In this document: positions 33,541-41,907 of the stretch, in pieces
How the letters are laid out: every line of letters starts with the position of its first letter
Position numbering within the stretch: position 1 is the stretch's first letter
NCBI GenBank assembly: GCA_034928535.1
Contig: JAYFOV010000027.1
Span: forward strand, 1 to 64,000
Reading direction: 5' to 3'
From: CAXXOK01 sp001604115
Lineage (GTDB): Bacteria; Bacillota; Clostridia; Christensenellales; Aristaeellaceae
Length of the DNA stretch: 64,000 nucleotides
The notes under the pieces: generated by a model
The model's database searches: none
The model's input: only the letters and a program-made list of their open reading frames with translations
Told to the model about the DNA's origin: nothing
Made by a program: the position numbers and the translations under genes

Positions 33541-35085
33541 ATGCAGAATCCCCAATGTGTCGTGATCCTGGATTTTGGCGGCCAGTATACCCAGTTGATC
33601 GCCCGCCGCGTGCGTGAATGTGGCGTATTCTCGGTCGTTTTACCCTACACCGCGGAGCTTTCGGATATCCGTGCCTATGAGCCCAGGGGCGTGATCCTCT
33701 CCGGAGGCCCCTCCTGTGTGCTGGATGAGGGCGCCCCCCTGTGTGATGTAGGCATTTACCAGCTTGGCGTGCCGGTGCTGGGCATCTGCTATGGCATGCA
33801 GCTGACGAGCATCCTGCTGGGCGGCGGCGTGGCCGCCTGCTCCCTGCGGGAGTACGGGCGCTCCGCCGTGACCATGGACGTGACGGATCACGGCCTGCTC
33901 AAGGGCATGGCAGCCCAGAGCTTTTGCTGGATGAGCCACACCTATCAGGTAGAAACCATGCCTCAGGGCTTTGCGGTCATCGCCCATACGGATAATTGCC
34001 CCGTGGCCGCCATGGCGGATGATGCGCGCCGCATCTACGGTGTGCAGTTCCACCCCGAGGTGACCCATACCGAAGAAGGCCGCAAGGTGCTCAGCAATTT
34101 CCTGATGGACATTTGCGGCCTGGCAGGCGATTGGAACATGGAAGCCTATGCCGAGCTGGCTGTGAAGCAGATCCGCGACCAGGTGGGCGAGGGCACGGTG
34201 CTGCTGGGGCTCAGCGGCGGGGTGGATAGCGCGGTGGCAGCCGCGCTGCTGTACCGCGCCATCGGCCACCGCCTGACCTGCGTGTATGTGGATCATGGCT
34301 TCATGCGCGCCGGCGAGAGCGATCAGGTGGTGGATATCTTTACCAAGACCTTCCCGGTGGAGCTGATCCACGCCGATGCCAGCGAGCAGTTTTTTGCCGA
34401 TCTGGCGGGCGTGACCGAGCCGGAGCAAAAGCGCAAGATCATCGGCCGGGATTTTGTGGATGTGTTCAAGCGCGAGGCTAAAAAGCTGGGCAAGCGCGAC
34501 CATTTTGCGCAGGGCACCATCTACCCGGATGTGATCGAGAGCGGCAACGTCAAGGGCAGCGCGGTCATCAAAAGCCACCACAACGTGGGCGGCCTGCCTA
34601 AGGAGCTGGGCTTTGAAAGCCTGGTGGAGCCCCTGCGCATGCTTTTTAAGGATGAAGTGCGCAAGCTGGGGCTCACCCTGGGTTTGCCGGAAAGCCTTGT
34701 GTACCGCCAGCCCTTCCCCGGGCCCGGCCTGGCCATCCGCGTGATCGGCGAGCTGACCCCCGAAAAGGTGGATATCGTGCGCCGCAGCGATAAGGTGCTG
34801 CGTGAGGAGATTGCCGCCGCAGGGCTGGATCGCAGCATTTCCCAGTACTTCACGGTGCTCACCGGCGCACGCAGCGTCGGCGTCATGGGGGATGAGCGCA
34901 CCTACGCCTACGCCGTCGCCATCCGCGCCGTGACCACCGATGATTTTATGACCGCCGATGTGGCGCAGCTGCCCTACGATCTGCTGGGGCGCATAGCTAC
35001 CCGCATCGTGGGCGAGGTCAAGGGTGTGAATCGTGTGCTTTATGATGTGACCACCAAACCCCCGGCCAGCATTGAGTGGGAATGA
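33541..35085 (+). CDS. guaA: GMP synthase (glutamine-hydrolysing)
   Basis: Converts XMP to GMP with glutamine as nitrogen donor (purine biosynthesis); 514 aa, full length. The N-terminal class I glutamine amidotransferase has C83 in GICYGMQL and the late FHPEVTHTEEG catalytic dyad. The central ATP-pyrophosphatase P-loop is GLSGGVDSAVAAALL. The C-terminal dimerisation domain ends in the invariant YDVTTKPPASIEWE. The ATG at 33541 has SD GGAGG; the long upstream frame is spurious. It has its own promoter and terminator. Confidence 0.98.
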   Translation: MQNPQCVVILDFGGQYTQLIARRVRECGVFSVVLPYTAELSDIRAYEPRGVILSGGPSCVLDEGAPLCDVGIYQLGVPVLGICYGMQLTSILLGGGVAACSLREYGRSAVTMDVTDHGLLKGMAAQSFCWMSHTYQVETMPQGFAVIAHTDNCPVAAMADDARRIYGVQFHPEVTHTEEGRKVLSNFLMDICGLAGDWNMEAYAELAVKQIRDQVGEGTVLLGLSGGVDSAVAAALLYRAIGHRLTCVYVDHGFMRAGESDQVVDIFTKTFPVELIHADASEQFFADLAGVTEPEQKRKIIGRDFVDVFKREAKKLGKRDHFAQGTIYPDVIESGNVKGSAVIKSHHNVGGLPKELGFESLVEPLRMLFKDEVRKLGLTLGLPESLVYRQPFPGPGLAIRVIGELTPEKVDIVRRSDKVLREEIAAAGLDRSISQYFTVLTGARSVGVMGDERTYAYAVAIRAVTTDDFMTADVAQLPYDLLGRIATRIVGEVKGVNRVLYDVTTKPPASIEWE

Positions 35086-35096
35086 CCCAGCATAGC

Positions 35097-35136
35097 AGCA
35101 TCCCGGGCACGCGCCAGCGTGCCCGGGATGCTTTGC
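35097..35136 (+). terminator. Terminator of guaA
   Basis: Perfect 16-bp stem (35097-35112 with 35117-35132), 4-nt loop, then TTT. It begins 12 bp after the stop codon. Confidence 0.82.
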
Positions 35137-35700
35137 ACAGGGCCGTATGCCAAGCCTTTGCGGTGGACGGCGTGCCGGGGCGCCCTGCAACCTTGGCTGC
35201 AAAAGCCTTGGCCGCCCGGCGCCGCTGCACTGCCAGCCAAGGCTGCCGAAAACAGCATGACCCTTCCTGCGGGGCGCACCGTCCCGCTCATGGTTGCAAG
35301 CGTCCTGTTGGGAAGGGAACACTGCCGCCGTTGGTATGGTCGTGATGGTGCGGCGGTATGGTTTCCCATGCACCGCTGCGGGAACAGAAAAAGATTGCGC
35401 TGCATTGGCGTGCCGCCGGATGCTTCTGCGGCCAAACGCTGTGTGCGCCTGGTTTGTACGGCACCTGAAAGCGGCTCCCTTCATGGCGAGGGGAGCCGCT
35501 TGTGGTTTGCCAAAAAAACCCGTGCAACGCGCCACCACCGCTCGCCTCATAGCCCTGCGGGCTGTTCGCTCGCTATGGTAACCAAGCTGCGGCGTAAGGC
35601 ATGGGGCGCCGCCCCAAAACCCGCAAGGGCTTTCGCCCTTGACCCATTACCGCTGCGGCGGAGGGGTGGGGCGTCCCGGCCGGCACCCCGCGGTATGCTG
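35133..35700. other. Intergenic region between guaA and the RpiR-type regulator
   Basis: No credible gene. It holds an 11-bp hairpin (35469-35479 with 35491-35501), which may terminate transcription from either side, and copy 7 of the dispersed repeat with the associated GGGCTGTTCGCTCGC segment at about 35558. Confidence 0.5.
35598..35670 (-). repeat. Dispersed palindromic repeat, copy 7
   Basis: Reverse-oriented full copy: ATGGGGCGCCGCCCCA, CAAGGGCTTTCGCCCTTG and CCGCTGCGGCGG blocks. The adjoining AGCCC-TGC-GGGCT and CGAGCGAA segment also occurs between copies 4 and 5, extending the unit to about 140 bp. Confidence 0.82.
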
Positions 35701-36555
35701 TCAGGCTTTGGCTGTGCGGTTGCGGCTATCCAGCTTGTCCTGGTGCTGCGGCCCGCGCATCACGATCAGCCCAGCGTAGAGGATATCCACCACCGCCAGT
35801 TGAGAAAGACGCGAGTAGGTGTTATAATCCTCGCCGAAAAACCGGTTGCCGGAGGTGATCATGCTGATGGACGCCTCTCGCGCCAACGGGCTTTGCTTGG
35901 AGTTTGTCAGGCACAGCGTGGTTGCGCCCAGCGATGCCGCCGAGGAAAGCGCGCGAACCACCTCCTGCGTTTTGCCGGAGCAGGATATCGCCAGCGCCAC
36001 ATCGTTTTCACCCAGCTGTGAAAAAGACAGTTGCATGCTTTGTGAGTCCGAGTATACACTGGAGCGGATGCCTAGTTTCATGAGCTGGTGGCGCAGGTAC
36101 GAGGCGATCGGCACCGAGCCGCCCACTGCATATACGTCAATGTTATCGGCCTTGTTCAGCGCTTCCACCGCGCGGATCACCGCTGTGTCCGAAAGGGTAA
36201 CGCTGGAGCATTGCAGGGCCTTGATGCAGCCCGCAAACACCTTCTCCTTCAGTTGCGGCAGCGTATCGTTCCAGTCGATGGGCAAATCGGCGCTCTGCTG
36301 GGCCACATTCTGCTCACTGGCCAGCGCAATTTTGAAATCCTTTAGCCCCTTATAGCCCAGGTGGCGGCAAAACCGCACCACTGTGGCATCCGAAACGTTG
36401 CACGCGCGGGAAATTTCCGATAGCGGGATGGAGATGATCTCGCGGCCATGGGCGCGCACGTAGGCTGCCACCCGTTTTTCCGCCAGACCGATATCCATCC
36501 CCTCCATCAGGCGTTGCGTATCCAGCATCGAGGAGGGTTTCGGGCTCGTTCCCAT
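35701..36555 (-). CDS. RpiR-family transcriptional regulator (HTH plus SIS domain)
   Basis: 284 aa. The N-terminal RpiR-type winged helix (LSEISRACNVSDATVVRFCRHLGYKGLKDFKI) is followed by a sugar-isomerase (SIS) domain that senses phosphorylated sugars (VYAVGGSVPIA, ISCSGKTQEVVRAL). SD AGGAG at 8 nt. It is the last gene of the minus-strand unit with the split transketolase and is the likely regulator of both arms of the 35.7-44.5 kb sugar locus. The effector is unknown; a sugar phosphate is expected from the family. Confidence 0.93.
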   Translation of the reverse strand: MGTSPKPSSMLDTQRLMEGMDIGLAEKRVAAYVRAHGREIISIPLSEISRACNVSDATVVRFCRHLGYKGLKDFKIALASEQNVAQQSADLPIDWNDTLPQLKEKVFAGCIKALQCSSVTLSDTAVIRAVEALNKADNIDVYAVGGSVPIASYLRHQLMKLGIRSSVYSDSQSMQLSFSQLGENDVALAISCSGKTQEVVRALSSAASLGATTLCLTNSKQSPLAREASISMITSGNRFFGEDYNTYSRLSQLAVVDILYAGLIVMRGPQHQDKLDSRNRTAKA

Positions 36556-36595
36556 TCGGTCATGCTCCTAACGTTATGATGGATCGGCGTGTGGC

Positions 36596-37522
36596 TCAGC
36601 CTTCCAGCAACTGTGCGATGTGTGCGCCGCTCAGGCCATAGCGGCTCTTCACTGCCGTGGTAGAGCCGGACTGGGTAAACACATCCGGCACGCCCACGCG
36701 CAGGAGGGGCGGGTGCGCGGGTTGCCGGCACAGTTCGTCCGCCACGGCGCTGCCCAGGCCACCCACCACGGAGTGGTTTTCTACCGTCACGATCTTTTGC
36801 ACGCCGCCGATCATTTGCATCAGCGCCGCGCCGGGGAATGGCTTGAGCGTCTGCACCTGAACCATTTTACCTTTTTTTCCATTGCTTCGCAAGAGTGCAA
36901 ATCCGTCTGCCGCTGCCGCCAGCGCCGAGCCTTCGTATACGATGGCAAAATCCTCGCCCTCATCCCAGATGCGCTTGACGCCGCCAAAGGGTTGGCCATC
37001 GGCCAGGGTGGCGGGCAGCACGGGCACCGCGTCGCGGCTGACGCGCACATAGCAGGGCCCCTGCAGCGCCATGGCGCAGGCGATGGCCTGCTGCACCTCG
37101 GCCGGGCTTTGCGGCAGCAAAATGGTCATGCCGGGCAGCACGCGCATCAGCGCCAGATCCTCATTGCCGTGGTGGCTGGCGCCATCGGGGCCGTTGTCCA
37201 TGCCGGGGTGGGTGGCCAGGAGCTTTACGTTTGCCTGCGCATAGCAGGCCATGCGCACCTGTGTCCACGCACTGCCGGAGCAAAACAGCGCGAAATTGAC
37301 GTAAAAGGGGATCATGCCCTCCATGGCCAGCCCGGTGGCGATGGACACGCCGCTGGTTTCGGAGATGCCGCACTGGATAAAGTGGGACGGGTGCGCCTGC
37401 TGGAATTGCGCCGTGCGTGTGGCGCCGGACAGGTCGCCGTCCAGCACATACAGGCGGTCCTGGTAACATTCGTTCAGCGCGGCGCCCACATAGTCGCGCA
37501 GGGAAACCGTTTGATTGCTCAT
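36596..37522 (-). CDS. Transketolase C-terminal subunit
   Basis: 308 aa corresponding to the pyrimidine-binding and C-terminal domains of transketolase, encoded separately from the N-terminal half. The catalytic glutamate region is FIQCGISETSGVSIATGLAMEG. It transfers two-carbon ketol units between sugar phosphates together with its partner. The start at 37522 has GGAGG and lies one base after the stop of the N-terminal subunit, ensuring equal synthesis. Split transketolases are frequent in Clostridia and often serve catabolism of a particular sugar. Confidence 0.93.
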   Translation of the reverse strand: MSNQTVSLRDYVGAALNECYQDRLYVLDGDLSGATRTAQFQQAHPSHFIQCGISETSGVSIATGLAMEGMIPFYVNFALFCSGSAWTQVRMACYAQANVKLLATHPGMDNGPDGASHHGNEDLALMRVLPGMTILLPQSPAEVQQAIACAMALQGPCYVRVSRDAVPVLPATLADGQPFGGVKRIWDEGEDFAIVYEGSALAAAADGFALLRSNGKKGKMVQVQTLKPFPGAALMQMIGGVQKIVTVENHSVVGGLGSAVADELCRQPAHPPLLRVGVPDVFTQSGSTTAVKSRYGLSGAHIAQLLEG

Positions 37523-37523
37523 C

Positions 37524-38333
37524 TCAGCAGCCCTCCTTGCCCAGGTCGTGCATGGCTTGGGCATACAGCGTATCATCAAGGCCTGCCGAATGGTAGGCTA
37601 CGTTGTTTTCCATAAAGGATACGCCCTTGCCTTTCACGGTTTTGGCCACGATGGCATAGGGCCCCTCCGCCCACGCGCGCGCACGCTGCAGCGCAGGCAG
37701 GATGGCCTCCATGCTGTGCCCGTCGATGGTTTCGGACTGCCAGCCAAAGGCAGTCAGCTTTGCCTGCAAATCGCGGTTGCTCATCACCTGCGCCACCGTC
37801 CCGGAGGAAGAAAGCCCGTTTTCATCCACCACCAGGATCAGGTTGTTCAGGCGGTAGTGTGCTGCCTGGGTGGCGGCCTCCCATATCTGACCTTCGTTCA
37901 TTTCGCCGTCACCGCAGATCACGTACACCCTGCTCGGGTCGCCCTTGCCTTGTTTGGCCAACGCCATGCCGACCCCCAGCGACAGCCCCTGCCCCAGCAG
38001 CCCTGTGGTGGCGTCCACCTGCGGCAGGCGGTGGCTGCACGGGTGCCCCTGCAAGCGCGAATCCAACTGGCGCAGGGTTTGCATTTCCGCATCGCTGAGG
38101 ATGCCGTAGTGGTGCAGCACCGCATACTGCGCGGGCACGGCGTGCCCCTTGGAGAGGATCACCCGGCTGCGCGCAGCCTGCGTGAGGTCCACATCCGTTT
38201 CGTAAATGGCGGTCAGCACATCGATCACCGATAGCGAACCCCCGGGGTGCCCGGCATTGGCCGTATGGATCATGTCTACGATCACCCGTCGGTTCTGGTT
38301 TGCCAGCGCTTGCAGGCGGGCAAATTCATTCAT
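37524..38333 (-). CDS. Transketolase N-terminal subunit
   Basis: 269 aa thiamine-diphosphate-binding half. Motifs: AGHPGGSLSVID at the N-terminus, the ThDP motif GDGEMNEGQIWEAA followed by NN about 20 residues later, and VKGKGVSFME. First gene of the minus-strand arm; SD GGAGG 10 nt upstream of the ATG and a consensus promoter at 38398-38426. Together with the adjacent C-terminal subunit it forms one enzyme of the non-oxidative pentose phosphate type. Confidence 0.94.
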   Translation of the reverse strand: MNEFARLQALANQNRRVIVDMIHTANAGHPGGSLSVIDVLTAIYETDVDLTQAARSRVILSKGHAVPAQYAVLHHYGILSDAEMQTLRQLDSRLQGHPCSHRLPQVDATTGLLGQGLSLGVGMALAKQGKGDPSRVYVICGDGEMNEGQIWEAATQAAHYRLNNLILVVDENGLSSSGTVAQVMSNRDLQAKLTAFGWQSETIDGHSMEAILPALQRARAWAEGPYAIVAKTVKGKGVSFMENNVAYHSAGLDDTLYAQAMHDLGKEGC

Positions 38334-38355
38334 GGCGCCGCATCCTCCGTTTCGC

Positions 38356-38375
38356 GCATGAAAATAAATTCATGC
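38356..38375. promoter_or_regulatory. Inverted repeat in the transketolase leader, possible operator
   Basis: Perfect GCATGAA...TTCATGC (6-nt spacer). A second shorter palindrome ACCAA-C-TTGGT lies at 38381-38391. Both are just downstream of the -10 box, suitable for an RpiR-type repressor. The link to the regulator is inference. Confidence 0.45.
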
Positions 38376-38397
38376 TTATTACCAACTTGGTGAAACT

Positions 38398-38426
38398 ATT
38401 ATAATTGCGGAATGTCCAAACGTCAA
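38398..38426 (-). promoter_or_regulatory. Promoter of the transketolase-rpiR arm
   Basis: Minus strand: -35 TTGACG (38421-38426), 17-bp spacer, perfect -10 TATAAT (38398-38403). Confidence 0.85.
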
Positions 38427-38477
38427 TCCGATTGAATCGAATTAGGCTGGATGCCGTAATTTTTTGTGGAAAGATGA

Positions 38478-38506
38478 TTGACAAGCGGCAAAACGGATGA
38501 TATTAT
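38478..38506 (+). promoter_or_regulatory. Promoter of the kinase-transporter-aldolase arm
   Basis: -35 TTGACA (38478-38483), 17-bp spacer, -10 TATTAT (38501-38506). It is divergent from the transketolase promoter, with about 50 bp between the two -35 boxes. Confidence 0.82.
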
Positions 38507-38617
38507 TTTCGTGATTTGATCACTGAAGCATGAAATTAATTTACCACACCAACGGCATCGCAGGCGAGCCTGCTGCCAAACACCACATTGCCCCACCGGG
38601 CGCAAAGGAGGGACACC

Positions 38618-39541
38618 ATGCCGGATATGTACCCAGTGCTGGTGGGGGTTGGTCACTGCTGTCAGGATACCATTTGCACCGTGGAAGCCTACCCGCCCGA
38701 GGATGGCTCCACCCATATCACGGATATGGACAGCAGCCAAGGCGGCGGCGCGGTGGCTACCGCGCTGGTGGCGGCATGCAAACTGGGCGTTTCCACCGCG
38801 ATGCTGGCCAACCTGGGCGATGACCCGGCGGGCGACCAGATCTTGGCGGAGTTTGAGCACTACGGCGTGGACGTGCGGGGCATCGAGCGCATCGCAGGCG
38901 GCAGAAGCTCCACCTCCTACGTGATGGTAAACCCGCAGCGCGGCACACGCACGAAGTTTCCCTACCGTGACAGCCTGCCGCCGCTTGCGCTGGACACCGG
39001 CAGGCAGCAACTGCTGCGCCATGCGCAGGTGCTGCACCTGGATGGCACACAGTATGACAACGCGCTGGCCGCCGCCACGCTGGCCAAACGCTATGGCGTG
39101 ACCGTATCGCTGGACGGGTGCTCCGTACAGGCGGACAACCGCCAAAACCTGCAACTGGCATCCATGGCGGATATCCTGATCGTCAACGCCAAATACCCCT
39201 TCCGCGTGACAGGGCGTGACAGCCTGACCGATGCCATGCGTGACCTGGCCGCCCTTGGCGAGAAAAAAGCTGTGATCGCCACCTTTGGCAGCGACGGGTG
39301 TTATGCATGGCTGGACGGCGGGCTTGCGCACTTCACCGCAGCGGCGGTGCAGGCGGTGGATACCACCGGCGCGGGCGATGTGTTCCACGGCGCGTATCTG
39401 GCGGCCTACCTGCAAGGCAAGGACACACGGGCATGCATCCGCTTTGCCGCCGCCACCGCAGCGCTCAAATGCCTTCATGTTGGCGGGCGTAAAGGCATCC
39501 CTACGTATGCGCAGGCCGAGGCCTTCGCGCAATCCCTTTGA
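38618..39541 (+). CDS. PfkB-family sugar kinase
   Basis: Ribokinase-type ATP-dependent kinase of 307 aa. Glycine-rich N-terminal sugar-binding segment SSQGGGAVATALVAACKLG; C-terminal PfkB signature DTTGAGDVFHGAYLAAYL with the catalytic Asp in GAGD. The ATG at 38618 has SD AAAGGAGGG. First gene of the plus-strand arm. With an aldolase and a transketolase nearby, it probably phosphorylates a ketose or ketose phosphate ahead of aldol cleavage (as tagatose-6-phosphate or 1-phosphofructokinases do). The precise substrate cannot be read from sequence. Confidence 0.9.
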   Translation: MPDMYPVLVGVGHCCQDTICTVEAYPPEDGSTHITDMDSSQGGGAVATALVAACKLGVSTAMLANLGDDPAGDQILAEFEHYGVDVRGIERIAGGRSSTSYVMVNPQRGTRTKFPYRDSLPPLALDTGRQQLLRHAQVLHLDGTQYDNALAAATLAKRYGVTVSLDGCSVQADNRQNLQLASMADILIVNAKYPFRVTGRDSLTDAMRDLAALGEKKAVIATFGSDGCYAWLDGGLAHFTAAAVQAVDTTGAGDVFHGAYLAAYLQGKDTRACIRFAAATAALKCLHVGGRKGIPTYAQAEAFAQSL

Positions 39542-39606
39542 GCACTGGCCGGCTGCGTGACTGTTAGCCGGTTTGTAGCAAATATTGATCAGGAGGAGAT
39601 CCATCC

Positions 39607-40620
39607 ATGAAAAAGGTTACCGCAACGATCCTTGCCATTGTCATGCTTTTGAGTAGCGTGGCGGTGGGCGCCCTCGCCGAAGGAGCCACCGGTGAGCTGA
39701 ACATCTATACCACCGTGAGCGAATTGCAGTACAACGCCATCGTAGGCGCCTTTCAGGCCAAATACCCCGGCCTGACCATCAACGCCACGCAGGCCGGCGC
39801 GGGCGATTGCAAGAGCCGTATCATCGCCGAAGCGGGCAACCCGCAGGGCGACGTGATGTTTGGCGGCCTGGTGTATGCCGATACGCTTGCCATGCATGAC
39901 AACTTTGAGCAGTACGTAAGCGTGAACGATGCCAACCTGCCCGAGGAGTTCCGCAACAACACCGGCGTGCTCACCTACCACGATGCGCAGATCCCCTGCC
40001 TGTGGGTCAATGACGAGCTGGAAAAGAAGGCTGGCGTAACCATCACCGGCTATGCCGACCTGCTTGACCCCGCCCTCAGCGGCCAGATCGTTTCTGCCGA
40101 CCCCACCGAAAGCTCCAGCGCGTGGAACCAGCTGCAATGCATCCTGACTGACTTTGGCGGCTGGGACAATGAAGCCGCGTGGGATTACATCGCCAAGCTC
40201 CATGCCAACAACCTGATCATCTCCAGCGGCTCCTCCGCGGTGTACAAGGGCGTATACAACGGTGAGTATACCGTGGGGCTTACCTATGAGCCCGCCTGCG
40301 TGCAGATGCTTTCCGAAGGCGCCGAGGGCGTGCACATCGTATACCCTGTTGAGGGCGTCACCAGCATCGCCTTTGGCTCCGCGATCATCAAGGGCGCCAA
40401 GAACCTTGACAACGCCAAGCTGTTTATGGACTTCCTGACCAGTGATGAGTGCCAGACCATCTACAACCAGTGCGGCGCTCGCCAGGCCAACGCCAATTTG
40501 AAGGTTGACAACGAGTGGATCGTGGACCTGAGCACCATCACTTACAACGTGGCCGATACCGAGGCGCTGGCGCAGAACCGCAACGCCATTCAGGATCACT
40601 GGCGCGAGATCGTCAAGTAA
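39607..40620 (+). CDS. Extracellular binding protein of an Fbp/Afu-type ABC transporter
   Basis: 337 aa. Signal peptide MKKVTATILAIVMLLSSVA with cleavage near GALA-EG and no lipobox. Family-1-like fold starting LNIYTTVSELQYNAIVGAFQAKYPG, typical of AfuA/FbpA/phosphonate-type binding proteins. It lacks an obvious tyrosine pair of iron-binding FbpA at the C-terminus (the region reads QCGARQANANL). SD GGAGGAGA. A hairpin at 40640-40665 separates it from the ATPase gene, as is common after binding-protein genes. With the sugar genes around it, a sugar or sugar-phosphate ligand is inferred. Confidence 0.85.
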   Translation: MKKVTATILAIVMLLSSVAVGALAEGATGELNIYTTVSELQYNAIVGAFQAKYPGLTINATQAGAGDCKSRIIAEAGNPQGDVMFGGLVYADTLAMHDNFEQYVSVNDANLPEEFRNNTGVLTYHDAQIPCLWVNDELEKKAGVTITGYADLLDPALSGQIVSADPTESSSAWNQLQCILTDFGGWDNEAAWDYIAKLHANNLIISSGSSAVYKGVYNGEYTVGLTYEPACVQMLSEGAEGVHIVYPVEGVTSIAFGSAIIKGAKNLDNAKLFMDFLTSDECQTIYNQCGARQANANLKVDNEWIVDLSTITYNVADTEALAQNRNAIQDHWREIVK

Positions 40621-40639
40621 ACGACCGGACCCTTGCGCG

Positions 40640-40665
40640 CTTGGCACGGCACAGGCCGTGCCAAG
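40640..40665 (+). terminator. Intra-operon hairpin after the binding-protein gene
   Basis: Perfect 11-bp stem (40640-40650 with 40655-40665), 4-nt loop, followed by CCTTTC. It probably attenuates transcription or stabilises the upstream message. Confidence 0.65.
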
Positions 40666-40799
40666 CCTTTCAATGCCATCTGCATCCATCCCCGCGGCGC
40701 AGCGGCGGCGGCACGCGCGCCCTGGCGGCAGCCCGATTTGCCGCCCACGCCCAGGCCGGATGCGTTTTCCCAAAACACTAGTAAGGAAAATGATGCGAT

Positions 40800-41900
40800 A
40801 TGAATGTAGAAATCCGAATTGACCACGCCTTAAAAAAATATGGCGAAAACGTGATCATCCCCGATCTTTCCGTAGTCATCCGTCAGGGCGAGTTTTTTAC
40901 GCTCCTGGGGCCTTCCGGCTGCGGCAAAACCACACTGCTGCGCATGATCGCCGGTTTCAACAGCATCGAGGGCGGCGATTTCTTTTTTAATGACAAGCGC
41001 ATCAACGATTTGGATCCCTCCAAGCGCAACATCGGCATGGTGTTCCAAAATTATGCGATCTTTCCCCACCTTACGGTGCAGAAAAACGTGGCCTTCGGCC
41101 TCAAAAACCGTAAGCTGCCTAAGGAAACCATCGAAAAAAAGACGGACGAGTTTCTGTCCATGATGAAGATTCAGGAGTACCGCAACCGCCTGCCCGAGCG
41201 CCTTTCCGGCGGGCAGCAGCAGCGTGTGGCGCTGGCGCGCGCGCTGGCCATCGAGCCCGACGTGCTGCTGATGGACGAGCCCCTTTCCAACCTGGATGCC
41301 AAACTGCGCGTGGAAATGCGCGAGGCGATCAAGGAGATCCAAAACAGTCTGGGCATCACCACCGTGTATGTAACGCACGATCAGGAAGAGGCCATGGCGG
41401 TGTCTGACCGCATTGCAGTCATGAACGCGGGCGTGATCCAGCAGCTGGATACCCCCCGCGCGCTGTACCAGCGGCCTGCCAACCTGTTTGTGGCCACGTT
41501 TATCGGCCGCACCAATGTGATCCCCGAGGTGGTACGGGTCAAAGACGGGGTCAAGTGCATTGATTTTTACGGCTACTGCGTGCCCATGCCCAACCTGACT
41601 GACCAAGCCACCGATGGCACCGAAGTGATGGTGTCTGCCAGGCCGGAAGAATTGGTGATCGTGGATCAAAGCCAGGAGGGCATGGCCGGCGTGGTGGAAT
41701 ACAGCACCTTCCTGGGGCTGTATACGCACTACATCGTTCTGCTGGCCACAGGCGAGCGGGTCGAGATCGTGCAGGAATCCCGCATCGACGATACGCTGGG
41801 CAAAGGCAGCAGTGTGCGCCTCAAGGTCAAGGCGGAAAAAATCAACGTCTTTACCCAGGACGGCAGCCGCTCGCTGATCGACTGCAGCGCAAGAGGGTGA
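40800..41900 (+). CDS. ABC transporter ATPase, Fbp/Pot/Afu type
   Basis: 366 aa with an N-terminal nucleotide-binding domain (Walker A GPSGCGKTT at 37-45, LSGGQQQRVALARALA, Walker B VLLMDEPLSNLDAKLR) and a C-terminal TOBE-type regulatory domain from about residue 240. It energises the two-domain permease encoded next. The ribosome site is weak (AAGGAAAATG). Specificity comes from the binding protein, so this subunit does not reveal the substrate. Confidence 0.93.
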   Translation: MNVEIRIDHALKKYGENVIIPDLSVVIRQGEFFTLLGPSGCGKTTLLRMIAGFNSIEGGDFFFNDKRINDLDPSKRNIGMVFQNYAIFPHLTVQKNVAFGLKNRKLPKETIEKKTDEFLSMMKIQEYRNRLPERLSGGQQQRVALARALAIEPDVLLMDEPLSNLDAKLRVEMREAIKEIQNSLGITTVYVTHDQEEAMAVSDRIAVMNAGVIQQLDTPRALYQRPANLFVATFIGRTNVIPEVVRVKDGVKCIDFYGYCVPMPNLTDQATDGTEVMVSARPEELVIVDQSQEGMAGVVEYSTFLGLYTHYIVLLATGERVEIVQESRIDDTLGKGSSVRLKVKAEKINVFTQDGSRSLIDCSARG

Positions 41901-41907
41901 GTGGCAC

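Noticed and set aside
39607..40620. Ferric-iron binding protein (FbpA) annotation
   Set aside because: The fold is similar, but the C-terminal tyrosine pair expected for iron binding is not evident and all neighbours are sugar genes.
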